From the NCBI RefSeq assembly GCF_024734385.1, contig NZ_JANHAP010000004.1, forward strand, positions 124,001 through 188,000: a stretch of DNA of 64,000 nucleotides. Direction: 5' to 3'. Position numbers and translations under genes: made by a program. The notes under the pieces were generated by a model, which searched no databases, was not told the origin of the DNA, and worked only from the letters and a program-made list of their open reading frames with translations. Origin of the DNA: Dasania sp. GY-MA-18 (GTDB taxonomy: Bacteria; Pseudomonadota; Gammaproteobacteria; Pseudomonadales; Dasaniaceae). Position 1 is the first letter of the stretch. The number at the start of each line of letters is the position of its first letter. Below are positions 26,443-35,633 of this stretch, piece by piece.

Positions 26443-28074
26443 GTGTCACGCATACAACGCATTATTAAAATTGCCAGCATCGCCCTACGCTATCGCCTAG
26501 ATACTTTTTTTAAACACGACGCCATACCCGCGGCCATACGCATACCCTTATTACCGCTGCGCTTACTGCCCGCCCCCAAACAAAGCCGCGGCGAACGCTT
26601 ACGCTTAGCCCTGATTGCACTAGGTCCTATTTTTATTAAGTTTGGGCAAATGCTTTCCACCCGCCGCGACTTACTGGCCGATGATTTAATTGATGAGCTG
26701 GCCAAACTACAAGATCAGGTACCGCCCTTTTCCGAGCAACAAGCCATCGCCATTATCGAGCAGGCCTTAGGCCAGCCGGTAGCCGAATTATTTGCCAGTT
26801 TTGACAGCCGCCCACTGGCTTCGGCCTCTATCGCGCAAGTGCATACCGCCACCCTACCCAGCGGCGAAGAGGTGGTTGTTAAAGTCGTGCGCCCCGGCAT
26901 AGACAAAATCATCAAACAAGATACGCGGCTAATGCTGGGGCTGGCCAAGCTGATACAAAAATACTCCACCGATGGCCGCCGCTTGCGCCCGGTAGAGGTG
27001 GTAGAGGATTATCAACACACTATTTTTGACGAGCTGGATTTACAACGTGAAGCGGCCAACACCTCGCAGCTACGCCGCAACTTTTTAAACAGCGGCAAAC
27101 TCTATGTGCCGGAAGTTTATTGGGATTACACCCGCAATAATATTTTAACCATGGAGCGCATACACGGCATACCGGTTACCGATGTCGCCGCCTTAAAAGC
27201 GCAAAGCACCAACTTAAAAGTATTAGCCGAACGCGGGGTAGAAATCTTTTTTACGCAAGTATTTCGCGACAGTTTTTTTCACGCCGATATGCACCCCGGC
27301 AATGTCTTTGTCTCGCGCAAGCACCCCCAGCAGCCCGAATACATAGGCATAGACTGCGCCATCATAGGCAGCCTCAACGACTTTGATCAGTATTATTTAG
27401 CCCGCAATTTACTGGCTATATTCCAGCGCGACTACCGCAGCGTCGCCAAGCTGCATGTGGAGTGTGGCTGGGTGCCACCCGAAACCCGGGTCAACGATTT
27501 TGAAGCCGCCATACGCAGTGTCTGCGAACCCATTTTTGAAAAACCCTTAGGTGAGATTTCTTTTGGTCAGGTGCTGCTTAACCTGTTTCGCACCGCCCGC
27601 CGCTTTGATATGGAGGTGCAACCGTCTTTAGTCTTGCTGCAAAAAACCATGCTCAATATAGAAGGCCTAGGCCGCGAGCTATACCCCGAACTGGATTTGT
27701 GGGCCACCGCCAAACCCTTCTTAGAGCAATGGCTAAAAGACCGCTATTCACCCGGTGGTTTATTCAAGCGCCTACGTCAGGACTGGCCAGACCTAATCGA
27801 GCAACTACCCAAGGTACCGCAAGCACTGCTTAGCGGCTTAGAACAAAGCCAACAACTCACAGAGCTATGCCAACAACAGGGTCAGCAATTAAATGCCCTG
27901 CAACTACAACTCAAACAACAGCGCCGCAACAAGCGGCTGGGCAATGCCGCACTGATACTGCTAGCTGCCGCCGCCGTTACCGCCAGCCCCAGCCTCAGCC
28001 AGCATATGCAGGCCATGCCCCCCAGCAGCTGGCTATTACTCTTTGTTGGCGCACTACTGTGGCTGCGGCACTAA
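26443..28074 (+). CDS. ubiB: ubiquinone biosynthesis protein kinase-like UbiB
   Basis: UbiB is an atypical ADCK/ABC1-family kinase-like ATPase needed for ubiquinone synthesis at the inner membrane. The GTG at 26443 gives 543 residues. Family marks are KFGQ (66-69), the Ala-rich nucleotide loop ASASIA (126-131), a catalytic HADMHPGN segment and two C-terminal transmembrane helices (about 490-541). The start lies 2 bases after the ubiJ stop. Confidence 0.96.
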   Translation: MSRIQRIIKIASIALRYRLDTFFKHDAIPAAIRIPLLPLRLLPAPKQSRGERLRLALIALGPIFIKFGQMLSTRRDLLADDLIDELAKLQDQVPPFSEQQAIAIIEQALGQPVAELFASFDSRPLASASIAQVHTATLPSGEEVVVKVVRPGIDKIIKQDTRLMLGLAKLIQKYSTDGRRLRPVEVVEDYQHTIFDELDLQREAANTSQLRRNFLNSGKLYVPEVYWDYTRNNILTMERIHGIPVTDVAALKAQSTNLKVLAERGVEIFFTQVFRDSFFHADMHPGNVFVSRKHPQQPEYIGIDCAIIGSLNDFDQYYLARNLLAIFQRDYRSVAKLHVECGWVPPETRVNDFEAAIRSVCEPIFEKPLGEISFGQVLLNLFRTARRFDMEVQPSLVLLQKTMLNIEGLGRELYPELDLWATAKPFLEQWLKDRYSPGGLFKRLRQDWPDLIEQLPKVPQALLSGLEQSQQLTELCQQQGQQLNALQLQLKQQRRNKRLGNAALILLAAAAVTASPSLSQHMQAMPPSSWLLLFVGALLWLRH

Positions 28075-28123
28075 CGCTTCTATGCCATAATGGCGGCCAT
28101 ACAAGCACAGCAATAGAAACAAT

Positions 28124-28516
28124 ATGAAACCACACAACGATTTTCTTGAGGCCCTGCGCTGGGACAGCAACGGTCTGATTCCTGTAATTGCGCAAGACCA
28201 CCAAAGCAACGATGTCTTAATGGTCGCCTGGATGAACCGCGAAGCACTGGCGCTCACCGTGGCCGAAAACCGCGCCGTGTACTGGTCGCGGTCACGACAA
28301 AAGCTGTGGCGCAAGGGCGAAGAATCCGGCCATGTGCAGCAGGTGCATGAAATACGGCTGGACTGCGACGAAGATGTACTCATACTGAAAATCGAACAAG
28401 TAGGCGGCATCGCCTGCCATACCGGCCGCCGCAGCTGCTTTTATCGCAAACTGATCGATGGCCAGTGGCAAAGTGTAGAAGCGGTGATCAAAGATCCCAG
28501 CGACATCTATCAATAG
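28124..28516 (+). CDS. hisI: phosphoribosyl-AMP cyclohydrolase
   Basis: HisI opens the adenine ring of phosphoribosyl-AMP, the third step of histidine synthesis. At 130 residues it is the stand-alone form, not the HisIE fusion. It contains [26 protein letters not shown], the metal ligands in LDCDEDVLI and [13 protein letters not shown]. HisE follows 18 bases later. Confidence 0.97.
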   Translation: MKPHNDFLEALRWDSNGLIPVIAQDHQSNDVLMVAWMNREALALTVAENRAVYWSRSRQKLWRKGEESGHVQQVHEIRLDCDEDVLILKIEQVGGIACHTGRRSCFYRKLIDGQWQSVEAVIKDPSDIYQ

Positions 28517-28534
28517 TCATTAAACGAGTACACT

Positions 28535-28864
28535 ATGAGCGACATTCTTAAAGCCTTGGGGCAAGTACTAGAGCAGCGCAAAAATGCCGCCGCCGAAGAC
28601 TCCTATGTGGCCAGCCTGCATCATAAAGGCCTCAACAAAATCTTAGAAAAGGTCGGCGAAGAGGCAGTTGAAGTCGTTATCGCCGCCAAAGATGCAAAAA
28701 ATAGCGGCGATAATGAGAATCTGATTTATGAAACCGCCGATTTGTGGTTTCATAGCTTGGTGATGCTTTCGCACCTAGGCGAAAGCCCAGAGGCGGTGCT
28801 AGACGAGCTAGCCAGGCGCTTTGACTTGTCTGGCTTGGTAGAGAAAGCCAACCGACAACAATAA
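28535..28864 (+). CDS. hisE: phosphoribosyl-ATP pyrophosphatase
   Basis: HisE removes pyrophosphate from phosphoribosyl-ATP, the second step of histidine synthesis. The 109-residue MazG-like helical protein carries [30 protein letters not shown] with its metal-binding Glu cluster, and the [19 protein letters not shown] helix. HisI and HisE are separate here but adjacent, as in Pseudomonas upstream of tatABC. Confidence 0.97.
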   Translation: MSDILKALGQVLEQRKNAAAEDSYVASLHHKGLNKILEKVGEEAVEVVIAAKDAKNSGDNENLIYETADLWFHSLVMLSHLGESPEAVLDELARRFDLSGLVEKANRQQ

Positions 28865-28892
28865 TAAATCGTTTAAGGTAGTGGAGTAAGTT

Positions 28893-29120
28893 ATGGGTAT
28901 AGGCGGAATAGGTATTTGGCAATTACTGATTATCTTAGTAATTGTAATCATGTTATTTGGCACCAAGCGGCTTAAAAACCTAGGTGGCGACTTAGGCGGC
29001 GCTATCAAAGGCTTTAAAAAATCCATGCAGGCCGATGAGGAAGAGGATAAAACCTTAACCAAGGACGACAAAACTCAAGACAAAGCCGACAGCGATAAGC
29101 CCGACGCCAATAAAAGCTAG
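28893..29120 (+). CDS. tatA: Tat protein translocase subunit TatA
   Basis: TatA oligomerises to form the passage for folded proteins bearing twin-arginine signals. The 75-residue protein has one N-terminal transmembrane helix (about 6-22, [15 protein letters not shown]), the [14 protein letters not shown] hinge and amphipathic helix, and a charged Lys/Asp-rich tail. A GGAG Shine-Dalgarno precedes the ATG. Confidence 0.96.
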   Translation: MGIGGIGIWQLLIILVIVIMLFGTKRLKNLGGDLGGAIKGFKKSMQADEEEDKTLTKDDKTQDKADSDKPDANKS

Positions 29121-29165
29121 GCCCTAAACCGCTTAGCTGCCGCACTTCCAGCTTGTAGATACCCT

Positions 29166-29654
29166 ATGTTTGACATTGGTTTTCAAGAGATACTCATGGT
29201 TTCGGTTTTGGCCCTGCTGATTATGGGGCCGGAGCGTCTACCCGGGGCTATACGCACCGGCAGCCTGTGGCTGGCCAAACTCAGGCGCAGCTTTGCTCAA
29301 ATGAAAGACGAAATCGAAAAAGAAGTGGGCATCAACGCTGACGAGATACGCATGCAGCTGCATAATGAAAACGTGCTCAAAAGCATAGAGCAAAGCAAAC
29401 AACAGCTTAAAGAAGGCGTAGAAGACCTCAACATCAAAGGCAATCTAGAAGAGCTAGCCAAAGCCATAGACCCAGCCTCTGATGCGACCCCGCCCGAATT
29501 CAGCCGCGCCGCTCAGCAGGCCAAAGCCGCTAGGGAGCAACTCGCCAACCAAGCCCAGCAAACAACCGAGCACGACAACAGCGAAGCCGACGGGCAAGAG
29601 CAAGCCACGGATACTCAAGCCCCGCCCGCCAGTAACAAGCCTGAATCACCATGA
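29166..29654 (+). CDS. tatB: Tat protein translocase subunit TatB
   Basis: TatB pairs with TatC to recognise twin-arginine signal peptides. The 162-residue protein begins MFDIGFQEILMVSVLALLIM, with the conserved Glu in the membrane helix and the GPERLPGAIRT hinge, then a long amphipathic helix and an Ala/Gln-rich soluble tail. It overlaps tatC by four bases. Confidence 0.96.
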   Translation: MFDIGFQEILMVSVLALLIMGPERLPGAIRTGSLWLAKLRRSFAQMKDEIEKEVGINADEIRMQLHNENVLKSIEQSKQQLKEGVEDLNIKGNLEELAKAIDPASDATPPEFSRAAQQAKAAREQLANQAQQTTEHDNSEADGQEQATDTQAPPASNKPESP

Positions 29655-30415
29655 GCGAACTCAATGACGCCAGCCAATCACTGATAGGCCATCTCACCGA
29701 ATTGCGTGATCGTTTATTGCGTTGCGTATTGGCGATTTTATTGGTTTTTATCTGCCTATTTGCTTTTGCCAACGACATCTATGCCTTTGTCTCCGAGCCT
29801 TTAAGAACCCTGTTACCGGCTGGCACCACCATGATAGCCACCGATGTAGCCTCGCCCTTTTTAACCCCTTTTAAGCTCACCCTAGTGGCCTCACTGGCGG
29901 TAGCTATGCCCTATGTGCTGTTTCAAGCTTGGGGCTTTATTGCGCCGGGCATGTATCAACATGAAAAGCGCATCGCCATACCCATGTTTATCTCCAGCGT
30001 ACTGCTATTTTATGCCGGCCTGGCCTTTGCCTATTATGTGGTGTTCCCACTGGTGTTTGGCTTTTTCAGCGCCGTAGGCCCAGAGGGCGTGGCCTACACC
30101 CCCGATATCGCCCGATTTTTAGATATAGCCTTAAAACTGTTTTTTGCCTTTGGCATCGCCTTTGAGATACCTGTAGCCACCATGCTGCTAATCTGGGCCG
30201 GTGTTGCCGAGCCCCGCGCATTGGCTGAAAAACGCCCCTACGTTATCGTTGTCTGCTTTATTGTGGGCATGTTTTTAACCCCACCCGATGTTATTTCCCA
30301 GGCCCTGCTAGCCATACCTATGTGGTTGCTGTTTGAGCTGGGTTTATTTTTTGGCCGCTTTATACAAAAAGATAAAGCCGCCGCCGCAAATGGCGACCCC
30401 GTCAACGACGAGTAA
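29651..30415 (+). CDS. tatC: Tat protein translocase subunit TatC
   Basis: TatC is the polytopic core receptor of the twin-arginine translocase. The 254-residue protein has a cytoplasmic N-terminus with HLTELRDRLLR, six predicted transmembrane helices, the FQAWGFIAPGMYQHEKR loop and FFLAFGIAFE-like KLFFAFGIAFEIPV. The C-terminal tail is short and charged. Confidence 0.97.
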   Translation: MSELNDASQSLIGHLTELRDRLLRCVLAILLVFICLFAFANDIYAFVSEPLRTLLPAGTTMIATDVASPFLTPFKLTLVASLAVAMPYVLFQAWGFIAPGMYQHEKRIAIPMFISSVLLFYAGLAFAYYVVFPLVFGFFSAVGPEGVAYTPDIARFLDIALKLFFAFGIAFEIPVATMLLIWAGVAEPRALAEKRPYVIVVCFIVGMFLTPPDVISQALLAIPMWLLFELGLFFGRFIQKDKAAAANGDPVNDE

Positions 30416-30573
30416 GTAACAACTTAGCGATTTTATTCCAGCTTTGCGTTACAAAGTCAGTAGTTTCCGCTAGGCTATGCGCTTTTAATTTGGCGGTTAT
30501 TTAAGGCCTGACAATACTGCTCTGCGCCTTGTTTCCTCCCCTTACTGGCACCCTTTGTGCAACCGGCTACCTT

Positions 30574-32517
30574 ATGTTTGATGTAAACACCCTCTCGCAA
30601 CTCAAAGATTTAAAAAAGCAAATTGAAGACGCCAAAGAGTTTGCCACTGGCATAGTCAAAGGCACCGAACGCCGCTTTGGTTTTGTGGTATTAGACGATG
30701 AGCGCGAGATTTTTCTCGCCCCCGAGGAAATGGACAAAGTATTCCCCGGCGACAAGGTCAAAATTCAAGTACACACCAGTGCCGAGGGCAAAGTCAGCGG
30801 CGAGCTGATTAAGCTCATTAACAGCCCGCTAAAAACCTTTACCGGCCGCTATGTGGTAAAAGGCAAGGGTCACTTTGTAGAGCCAGACTTACCGCGCTTT
30901 AAACGCTGGATATTTATCCCCCCTGCGGCTCGCAACAACGCCCAAAACGGTGACTATATACACTGCGCCATTAGCCGCCACGCCTACCCTGCGGCCAAGC
31001 CCCAGGCCAAAGTACTGGCAGTCATAGGCAATGATGACAGCCCCGGTATAGAGGCAGAATACAGCTTATACAAATTTCAATTAGAGCAGCCGCTACCCGC
31101 AGACTGGCAGGCTAGCCTACAAGACGTAGACCTAAGCCAACGGGTAGACCTCAGCGCGCTAAACTTCGTCACCATAGACGCCCCCAGCACCCAAGATATG
31201 GACGACGCCCTCTATATAGAAGCCAAAGAACAAGGTTGGCAATTAAGCGTGGCCATAGCCGACCCCAGCGCCTATATCAGCGAAAATTCGGTACTGGATA
31301 AAGAGGCCCAGCGCCGCGCCAGCTCAGTCTATATGCCCGGCCGCACCGTCACCATGCTGCCAGAGCAATTGTCGCTGGAGCATTGCTCACTGCACCCCGA
31401 ACAAAATCGCGCAGCCTTGGTGTGCCGCATGGACATTAGCCCCGAGGGCCAAATTAGCGACTACCAAATTTTGGAAGCCAGCATCTGCTCCAAAGCGAAA
31501 CTCAGCTATTACGAAGTGGCCAGCTACCTGGACGGCGAAGCCAGCGAGCACCCCCAAGCTGAATTGCTAGGCCTATTACAACAAGCCAGCAACGCGCTAT
31601 TAGCGCATCGCCAACAAGCACATCTAGTAAGCAGTGGCCGCCCCGAGTTTCGCATACGCCTAAACGAGCAGGGCAAAATCGACAGCATAGAGCCCAGCAC
31701 CAAAACCAGCGCTCACTTATTAGTAGAAGAGTGTATGGTTGCCGCCAATAGCTGTGCCGCCGACTTTATGGCCGAACAAGGGCTATTCCACGGCCATGTA
31801 GGCTTTAGGCCAGAGCGCTTGGAAGGAGTAAAAAAATTAATCGACGAGCAACTAGGCCTCAGTGATTTAGACCTAGCAAGCGTGGCCGGCTATCGCCAAC
31901 TCAGCAATAGCATAGAGGACGACAAGCTAAGCTTTCCCGTGCGCAGCGTACTCAGCCGCATGCTAGAGCGCGGCCGCCTATACACCCGCCCCACCCCGCA
32001 CTTTGGCATGGGCATGGAACGCTACACCACGTTTACCTCGCCCATCCGCAAATACAGCGACTTACTGGTGCACAGAATTATTAAAGCCAAGCTCGCTGGC
32101 AAAACCCTAGCGCTAAAAGAGCAGGACCTCAGCGCCCTGCAAGACAGCCTAGACCGCGCCAGACAGGCCCGTTGGCATATGGAGCAATGGCTCAAGTGCC
32201 AGTATCTGCACGCCTTTAAAGGCCAAGAGCTCAGCGGCAGCGTATGCCAAATCAATAGCAATGGTTTTACCGTACGCTTAGATAACACAGGCATAGAAGG
32301 CATAGTGGACACCCGCAAGCTAAAAGAAAAATACAGCTTTGACCCGCTGCGCCTGCGCTTAAGCAGCAAAGATGTGGTGATAGAGTTAGATCAGGCCGTC
32401 ACCGTGACCATCGCCCAACTTGATGTTAAGCAGCGCAGCATACAGTTTGCTTTAGTGAACAAGGCTAGTGAGGCCGAAGCCAAAACCGAGCCTGAGGCTA
32501 AACCCACAGCCGATTAA
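30574..32517 (+). CDS. rnb: exoribonuclease II (RNase II)
   Basis: RNase II degrades RNA 3' to 5'. Starting at the ATG at 30574 the product has 647 residues, close to the E. coli enzyme, and begins MFDVNTLSQLKDL; a TTG at 30529 would add 15 unsupported residues. N-terminal cold-shock domains (about 20-150) are followed by the RNB catalytic domain with Asp202, Asp208, Asp210 and Asp211 in IDAPSTQDMDDALY, aligning with the E. coli catalytic aspartates. The C-terminal S1 domain (about 560-630) is present. RNase R is longer, with basic tails, and fits less well. A strong terminator follows. Confidence 0.88.
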   Translation: MFDVNTLSQLKDLKKQIEDAKEFATGIVKGTERRFGFVVLDDEREIFLAPEEMDKVFPGDKVKIQVHTSAEGKVSGELIKLINSPLKTFTGRYVVKGKGHFVEPDLPRFKRWIFIPPAARNNAQNGDYIHCAISRHAYPAAKPQAKVLAVIGNDDSPGIEAEYSLYKFQLEQPLPADWQASLQDVDLSQRVDLSALNFVTIDAPSTQDMDDALYIEAKEQGWQLSVAIADPSAYISENSVLDKEAQRRASSVYMPGRTVTMLPEQLSLEHCSLHPEQNRAALVCRMDISPEGQISDYQILEASICSKAKLSYYEVASYLDGEASEHPQAELLGLLQQASNALLAHRQQAHLVSSGRPEFRIRLNEQGKIDSIEPSTKTSAHLLVEECMVAANSCAADFMAEQGLFHGHVGFRPERLEGVKKLIDEQLGLSDLDLASVAGYRQLSNSIEDDKLSFPVRSVLSRMLERGRLYTRPTPHFGMGMERYTTFTSPIRKYSDLLVHRIIKAKLAGKTLALKEQDLSALQDSLDRARQARWHMEQWLKCQYLHAFKGQELSGSVCQINSNGFTVRLDNTGIEGIVDTRKLKEKYSFDPLRLRLSSKDVVIELDQAVTVTIAQLDVKQRSIQFALVNKASEAEAKTEPEAKPTAD

Positions 32518-32545
32518 AGCCAGCGCCACTTATCGCAAAGCCCAA

Positions 32546-32579
32546 AAAAAAACGGCCCTGTCACCACGGCCGTTTTTTT
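32546..32579. terminator. bidirectional intrinsic terminator
   Basis: ACGGCC (32552-32557) pairs with GGCCGT (32568-32573), extended by the flanking A run and T run to about 12 base pairs, with a 10-base loop. The A/T flanks make it work in both directions, serving rnb (plus) and the zinc-ribbon gene (minus), which converge here. Confidence 0.9.
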
Positions 32580-32596
32580 ATAACTATCTATTGGGT

Positions 32597-33190
32597 TTAG
32601 CGACGATTAGCTAAGACCTTAGCACGTCGCTCCATACGCTTGATATGTAAGCTCAAATCCATTTTACAACGGCCACAGGCGGTAGCAAAAGCCTGCTCAT
32701 GACCACAGCGCGGGCAGCTAATGCGGTCGCCAGCGGGTGCTGCGGCGGGAGTATCTGCTGGCGCAGCCGCTACTGGTTCGGGGCTGGGCGCTGGGCTTAG
32801 CTCTGGCTCAGCTGCTGCAGTTTCGGCCGCTGCTGCTTGCGGCTCAGCCGCAGCGGGTGTGGCTGTAGGCTCCGCGGGTTCATCCATACTCGCTACAATA
32901 TCGGTAAATACTGGTTGTGGCTTAGCAGGTGCAGGCTCAGCAGCCGGCTCAGCTTTGGCGGCGGTGGCTTTGATCACCGCATGGGCCCCCAGCTGCTGCA
33001 AACGGGTACTTAAACGCACGGCTTGTTTTTTATCCAAACCCCGTTTCAAAGCTACCGGCTTACCGCCAAATAATTTATCTACCTGTGGCGCACTCAGTTT
33101 AAAAGCCGCCCCCACATTAGCCTTAACCTCGTCCAAAGACTCACTATTGAGTAATTTACCGGTAAGAACAACGCTGTATGTTTCTGACAT
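32597..33190 (-). CDS. hypothetical protein with Ala/Pro-rich linker and C-terminal zinc ribbon
   Basis: A 197-residue protein with three parts. The N-terminal alpha/beta domain (1-75, YSVVLTGKLL ... VALKRGLDKKQAVRLSTRLQQLGA) occurs at the start of many gammaproteobacterial proteins of unknown role. A low-complexity Ala/Glu/Pro linker follows (about 76-155), then a zinc-ribbon-like tail, CPRCGHEQ ... CGRCKMDL. There is no signal peptide or membrane helix. Function is not known. It is convergent with rnb across a shared terminator. Confidence 0.75.
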   Translation of the reverse strand: MSETYSVVLTGKLLNSESLDEVKANVGAAFKLSAPQVDKLFGGKPVALKRGLDKKQAVRLSTRLQQLGAHAVIKATAAKAEPAAEPAPAKPQPVFTDIVASMDEPAEPTATPAAAEPQAAAAETAAAEPELSPAPSPEPVAAAPADTPAAAPAGDRISCPRCGHEQAFATACGRCKMDLSLHIKRMERRAKVLANRR

Positions 33191-33437
33191 TTCTGGCCCT
33201 ATTTAAATAGTGGTACGCAAGATGACGATCGTAAAGGCTGATGTTGCTTGGTTCGCCTGAGCAAGCTCTTACATTACCCTTGTTATTATTCGTTTTTATA
33301 GTGGTAGTAAAATATTGTGATCACGAAATAATACCGACCATGAAAAAATTCGCAAGCACCATGTGCAGCAAGTTTCGCATTAAAGGATGCTGACTATGGC
33401 GGGCTTGGCCGATGAGAAAATAGACTAGTAGGGGAAT

Positions 33438-33740
33438 TTAGTGGCGTAATAAAGGGGAATGTAAATAGTGCTTGGAAAGCAATATCAGCTGTTGCTGCTC
33501 ATATTGCTGTTTAACGCTGGCCACCACCGCTATCATTTCGCGCACATCCATGGCCCGTAAGTATTCGCTAATATCTACGCGGCTGGCCGCGGCGAGACTG
33601 GCGTCACTGTGCTGTAATATCGCCAGCACTAGCTGATCCGACTCATCCAGCACCGCATCGGCATCAAAAATCAGCCGTGTAAATAGATCGACTATAGCCA
33701 TCTCACTGATGGAGTCGCTGTCTTCGCCTTGTGTAACCAT
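33438..33740 (-). CDS. small hypothetical protein, 100 aa
   Basis: Not recognised. The product is acidic at its N-terminus ([16 protein letters not shown]) and predicted wholly helical ([45 protein letters not shown]). The amino-acid composition looks like a real protein. It starts at an ATG within 180 bases of the asnS remnant, on the same strand. The 247-base gap between it and the preceding zinc-ribbon gene (33191-33437) holds nothing I can identify. Confidence 0.55.
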   Translation of the reverse strand: MVTQGEDSDSISEMAIVDLFTRLIFDADAVLDESDQLVLAILQHSDASLAAASRVDISEYLRAMDVREMIAVVASVKQQYEQQQLILLSKHYLHSPLLRH

Positions 33741-33918
33741 ACATACCCCGTGCCTGCTGCCTTACGACTCTTTCCTAAGCCCTCACAACAACAGCGGAGA
33801 AATAGGAACTTGACCCTAAGTATGGCCAAAATTTTGCTTTTTGCACAAAAATTAGCCTCCATTTTGTGATGATGTAGGTATTTTGACACGTCCCAAGCTA
33901 CCGCTTTAGTCATCTGCA

Positions 33919-34183
33919 TGATCAGGGTGCGGGCAAAGGGAACCACATCGCAAATATTGCCCTTGCCGGCAATGTCATTTAGCAGCCGCTCAAAGCCCAA
34001 GCCAAAACCGGCATGGGGCAGGCTGCCGTAGCGCCGTAAATCTCTATCCCCCCCTAACTGGCCACTTAGACCCAGTTCCGCCATGCGCTCACCCAATACT
34101 TCCAGCCGCTGCTCGCGCTGGCTGCCGCCTATAATTTCACCTATGCCCACTGCCAGCACATACTTGGCCGCAACGGTATTGCC
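33919..34183 (-). pseudogene. 3'-end remnant of an asparaginyl-tRNA synthetase gene
   Basis: Read on the minus strand from 34183, one frame encodes the C-terminal part of a class-II asparaginyl-tRNA synthetase: [43 protein letters not shown] (class-II motif 3) and DVVPFART. The remaining 350 or more N-terminal residues are absent: an in-frame TAG lies shortly upstream and that region does not resemble the enzyme. Near the end the normal FPRTP terminus diverges, and the frame runs on for about 75 residues of unrelated sequence (to 33692). The usual YWWY block before RDLRRYG is also altered. This is a decayed 5'-truncated fragment, not a working synthetase. Confidence 0.85.
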
Positions 34184-34251
34184 CAGGCAGCTCGTCGGCC
34201 GCTAAAACGGCTTTTACGCTCTATGCTTTTTTGTTCGTGCATCTCTTAGCC

Positions 34252-34257
34252 TATAAT
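34252..34257 (+). promoter_or_regulatory. consensus -10 element upstream of the REC-REC-GGDEF gene
   Basis: TATAAT at 34252-34257 is a perfect -10 hexamer, with a T-rich region in the -35 position. Transcription from here would leave a leader of roughly 100 bases before the ATG at 34363. Confidence 0.4.
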
Positions 34258-34362
34258 GGTTCAATAAATCCAGCTAGCAGTATGTTATAGCGTACGTCCA
34301 GGCACCATATAGCCCATGCTATCGCAGATATAGTTACACTCTGATACAGGTACCCAATAATA

Positions 34363-35622
34363 ATGAAAAAGATTTTAATTGTTGAAGACAGCTCAACGGT
34401 TACCAAAATATTACGCCATTTGGTTAACCAGCAGCCTGACATCGAAGCCTACTTTGCCGGCAGCCTGGCCGAAAGCGAGGAAGTCTACCAAGCTCATAAA
34501 GATGAAATTTTTGTCGCCATCGTCGATCTTAATTTACCAGACGCCCCCAATGGCGAAAGCGTTGACCATTTTTTAGCGAAAAAAATTCCCGTCATAGTGT
34601 TAACCGCCAACTACAAAGAAGAAACCCGCAGCGCTCTGCTGGACAAAGGCATAGTCGACTATGTCATAAAAGAGAGCCGTTACTCCTATAATTATGTTTT
34701 TAAACTAGTACGCCGACTCGACAAAAACCAACACATTAAAGTTTTGATCGCCGAGGATTCCAGGCCTACACGCGCCTTTATACGGTTACTCTTGCAAAAG
34801 CATTTATATCAAGTTTTAGAAGCCAACAATGGCCTGGAAGCTCTAGACGTATTAAAAGATAACCCCGACGTTAAACTGTTGATTACCGATTATCACATGC
34901 CTGAAATGGACGGCTTTGCGCTGGTCAAAGCCATACGCCAAAACGTCGACAAGTCTGACTTAATTATCATCGGCCTATCAGGAGAGGGTGAAAGCTCACT
35001 ATCCGCTAAGTTTATTAAAAATGGCGCCAATGATTTTTTGCAAAAGCCTTTTTTTCACGAAGAGTTCCACTGTCGCATTATGCACAATATAGAAAGCCTG
35101 GAACTTATCGAACAAATCCAAGATGCCGCCAACCGCGACTACCTCACCAACTTACATAACCGCCGCTATTTTTTCAGCAAGGGCGGAGCACAATATCAGC
35201 TGGCAGTAAAAAATGGCTCACCCATCGCTGTCGCTATTTTTGACGTAGACAAATTTAAAAAAATTAATGACACCTACGGCCACAAAATAGGTGATGATGT
35301 ATTGCGCTTTTTGGCAGAAGAAATACAGCATAATCTACTGCATTTTTTAGTTGCCAGAATGGGCGGCGAACAATTTTGCGCCATCTTCCCCAACCTAAAA
35401 AATGAGCAAGCTGTCACCTTAATGGACAGGTTAAGAAGTGTAATTAGTAACACCAGCATACCCATAGATCATGAAGATCAAGATTTAGATATTACTATTA
35501 GTGTAGGCGTGACCAACTATGTGCACGACAGCCTGGAGCAGCAAATCAACTATGCTAGCGAGCTTTTATTTCGTGCCAAAGACGCCGGCAGAAACATTGT
35601 CATAGGCGACGATGACGATTAA
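34363..35622 (+). CDS. dual-receiver GGDEF response regulator
   Basis: A 419-residue cytoplasmic regulator with two receiver domains and a C-terminal GGDEF domain (about 255-415). REC1 (1-120) has acidic ED and phosphoacceptor Asp55 in VDLNLPD. REC2 (125-245) has ED (131-132), Asp176 in ITDYHMPEMDG, and Lys228 in QKPF. The signature loop reads GGEQF (334-338) instead of GG(D/E)EF, and no RxxD inhibitory site is found at the usual place. The metal Asp in FDVDKFKKIND is kept. Cyclase activity is therefore uncertain; it may be reduced or the domain may be a sensor. No histidine kinase is adjacent. Confidence 0.88.
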   Translation: MKKILIVEDSSTVTKILRHLVNQQPDIEAYFAGSLAESEEVYQAHKDEIFVAIVDLNLPDAPNGESVDHFLAKKIPVIVLTANYKEETRSALLDKGIVDYVIKESRYSYNYVFKLVRRLDKNQHIKVLIAEDSRPTRAFIRLLLQKHLYQVLEANNGLEALDVLKDNPDVKLLITDYHMPEMDGFALVKAIRQNVDKSDLIIIGLSGEGESSLSAKFIKNGANDFLQKPFFHEEFHCRIMHNIESLELIEQIQDAANRDYLTNLHNRRYFFSKGGAQYQLAVKNGSPIAVAIFDVDKFKKINDTYGHKIGDDVLRFLAEEIQHNLLHFLVARMGGEQFCAIFPNLKNEQAVTLMDRLRSVISNTSIPIDHEDQDLDITISVGVTNYVHDSLEQQINYASELLFRAKDAGRNIVIGDDDD

Positions 35623-35633
35623 GCCAGCAATTA

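Noticed and set aside
32721-33206. A 161-codon plus-strand frame rich in Ala, Gly and Ser
   Set aside because: It is the antisense of the low-complexity Ala/Pro linker in the minus-strand zinc-ribbon gene.
33692-34159. A 155-codon minus-strand frame as an intact gene
   Set aside because: Its first part is the C-terminal fragment of asparaginyl-tRNA synthetase with altered blocks and no N-terminal domain; it is listed as a pseudogene.
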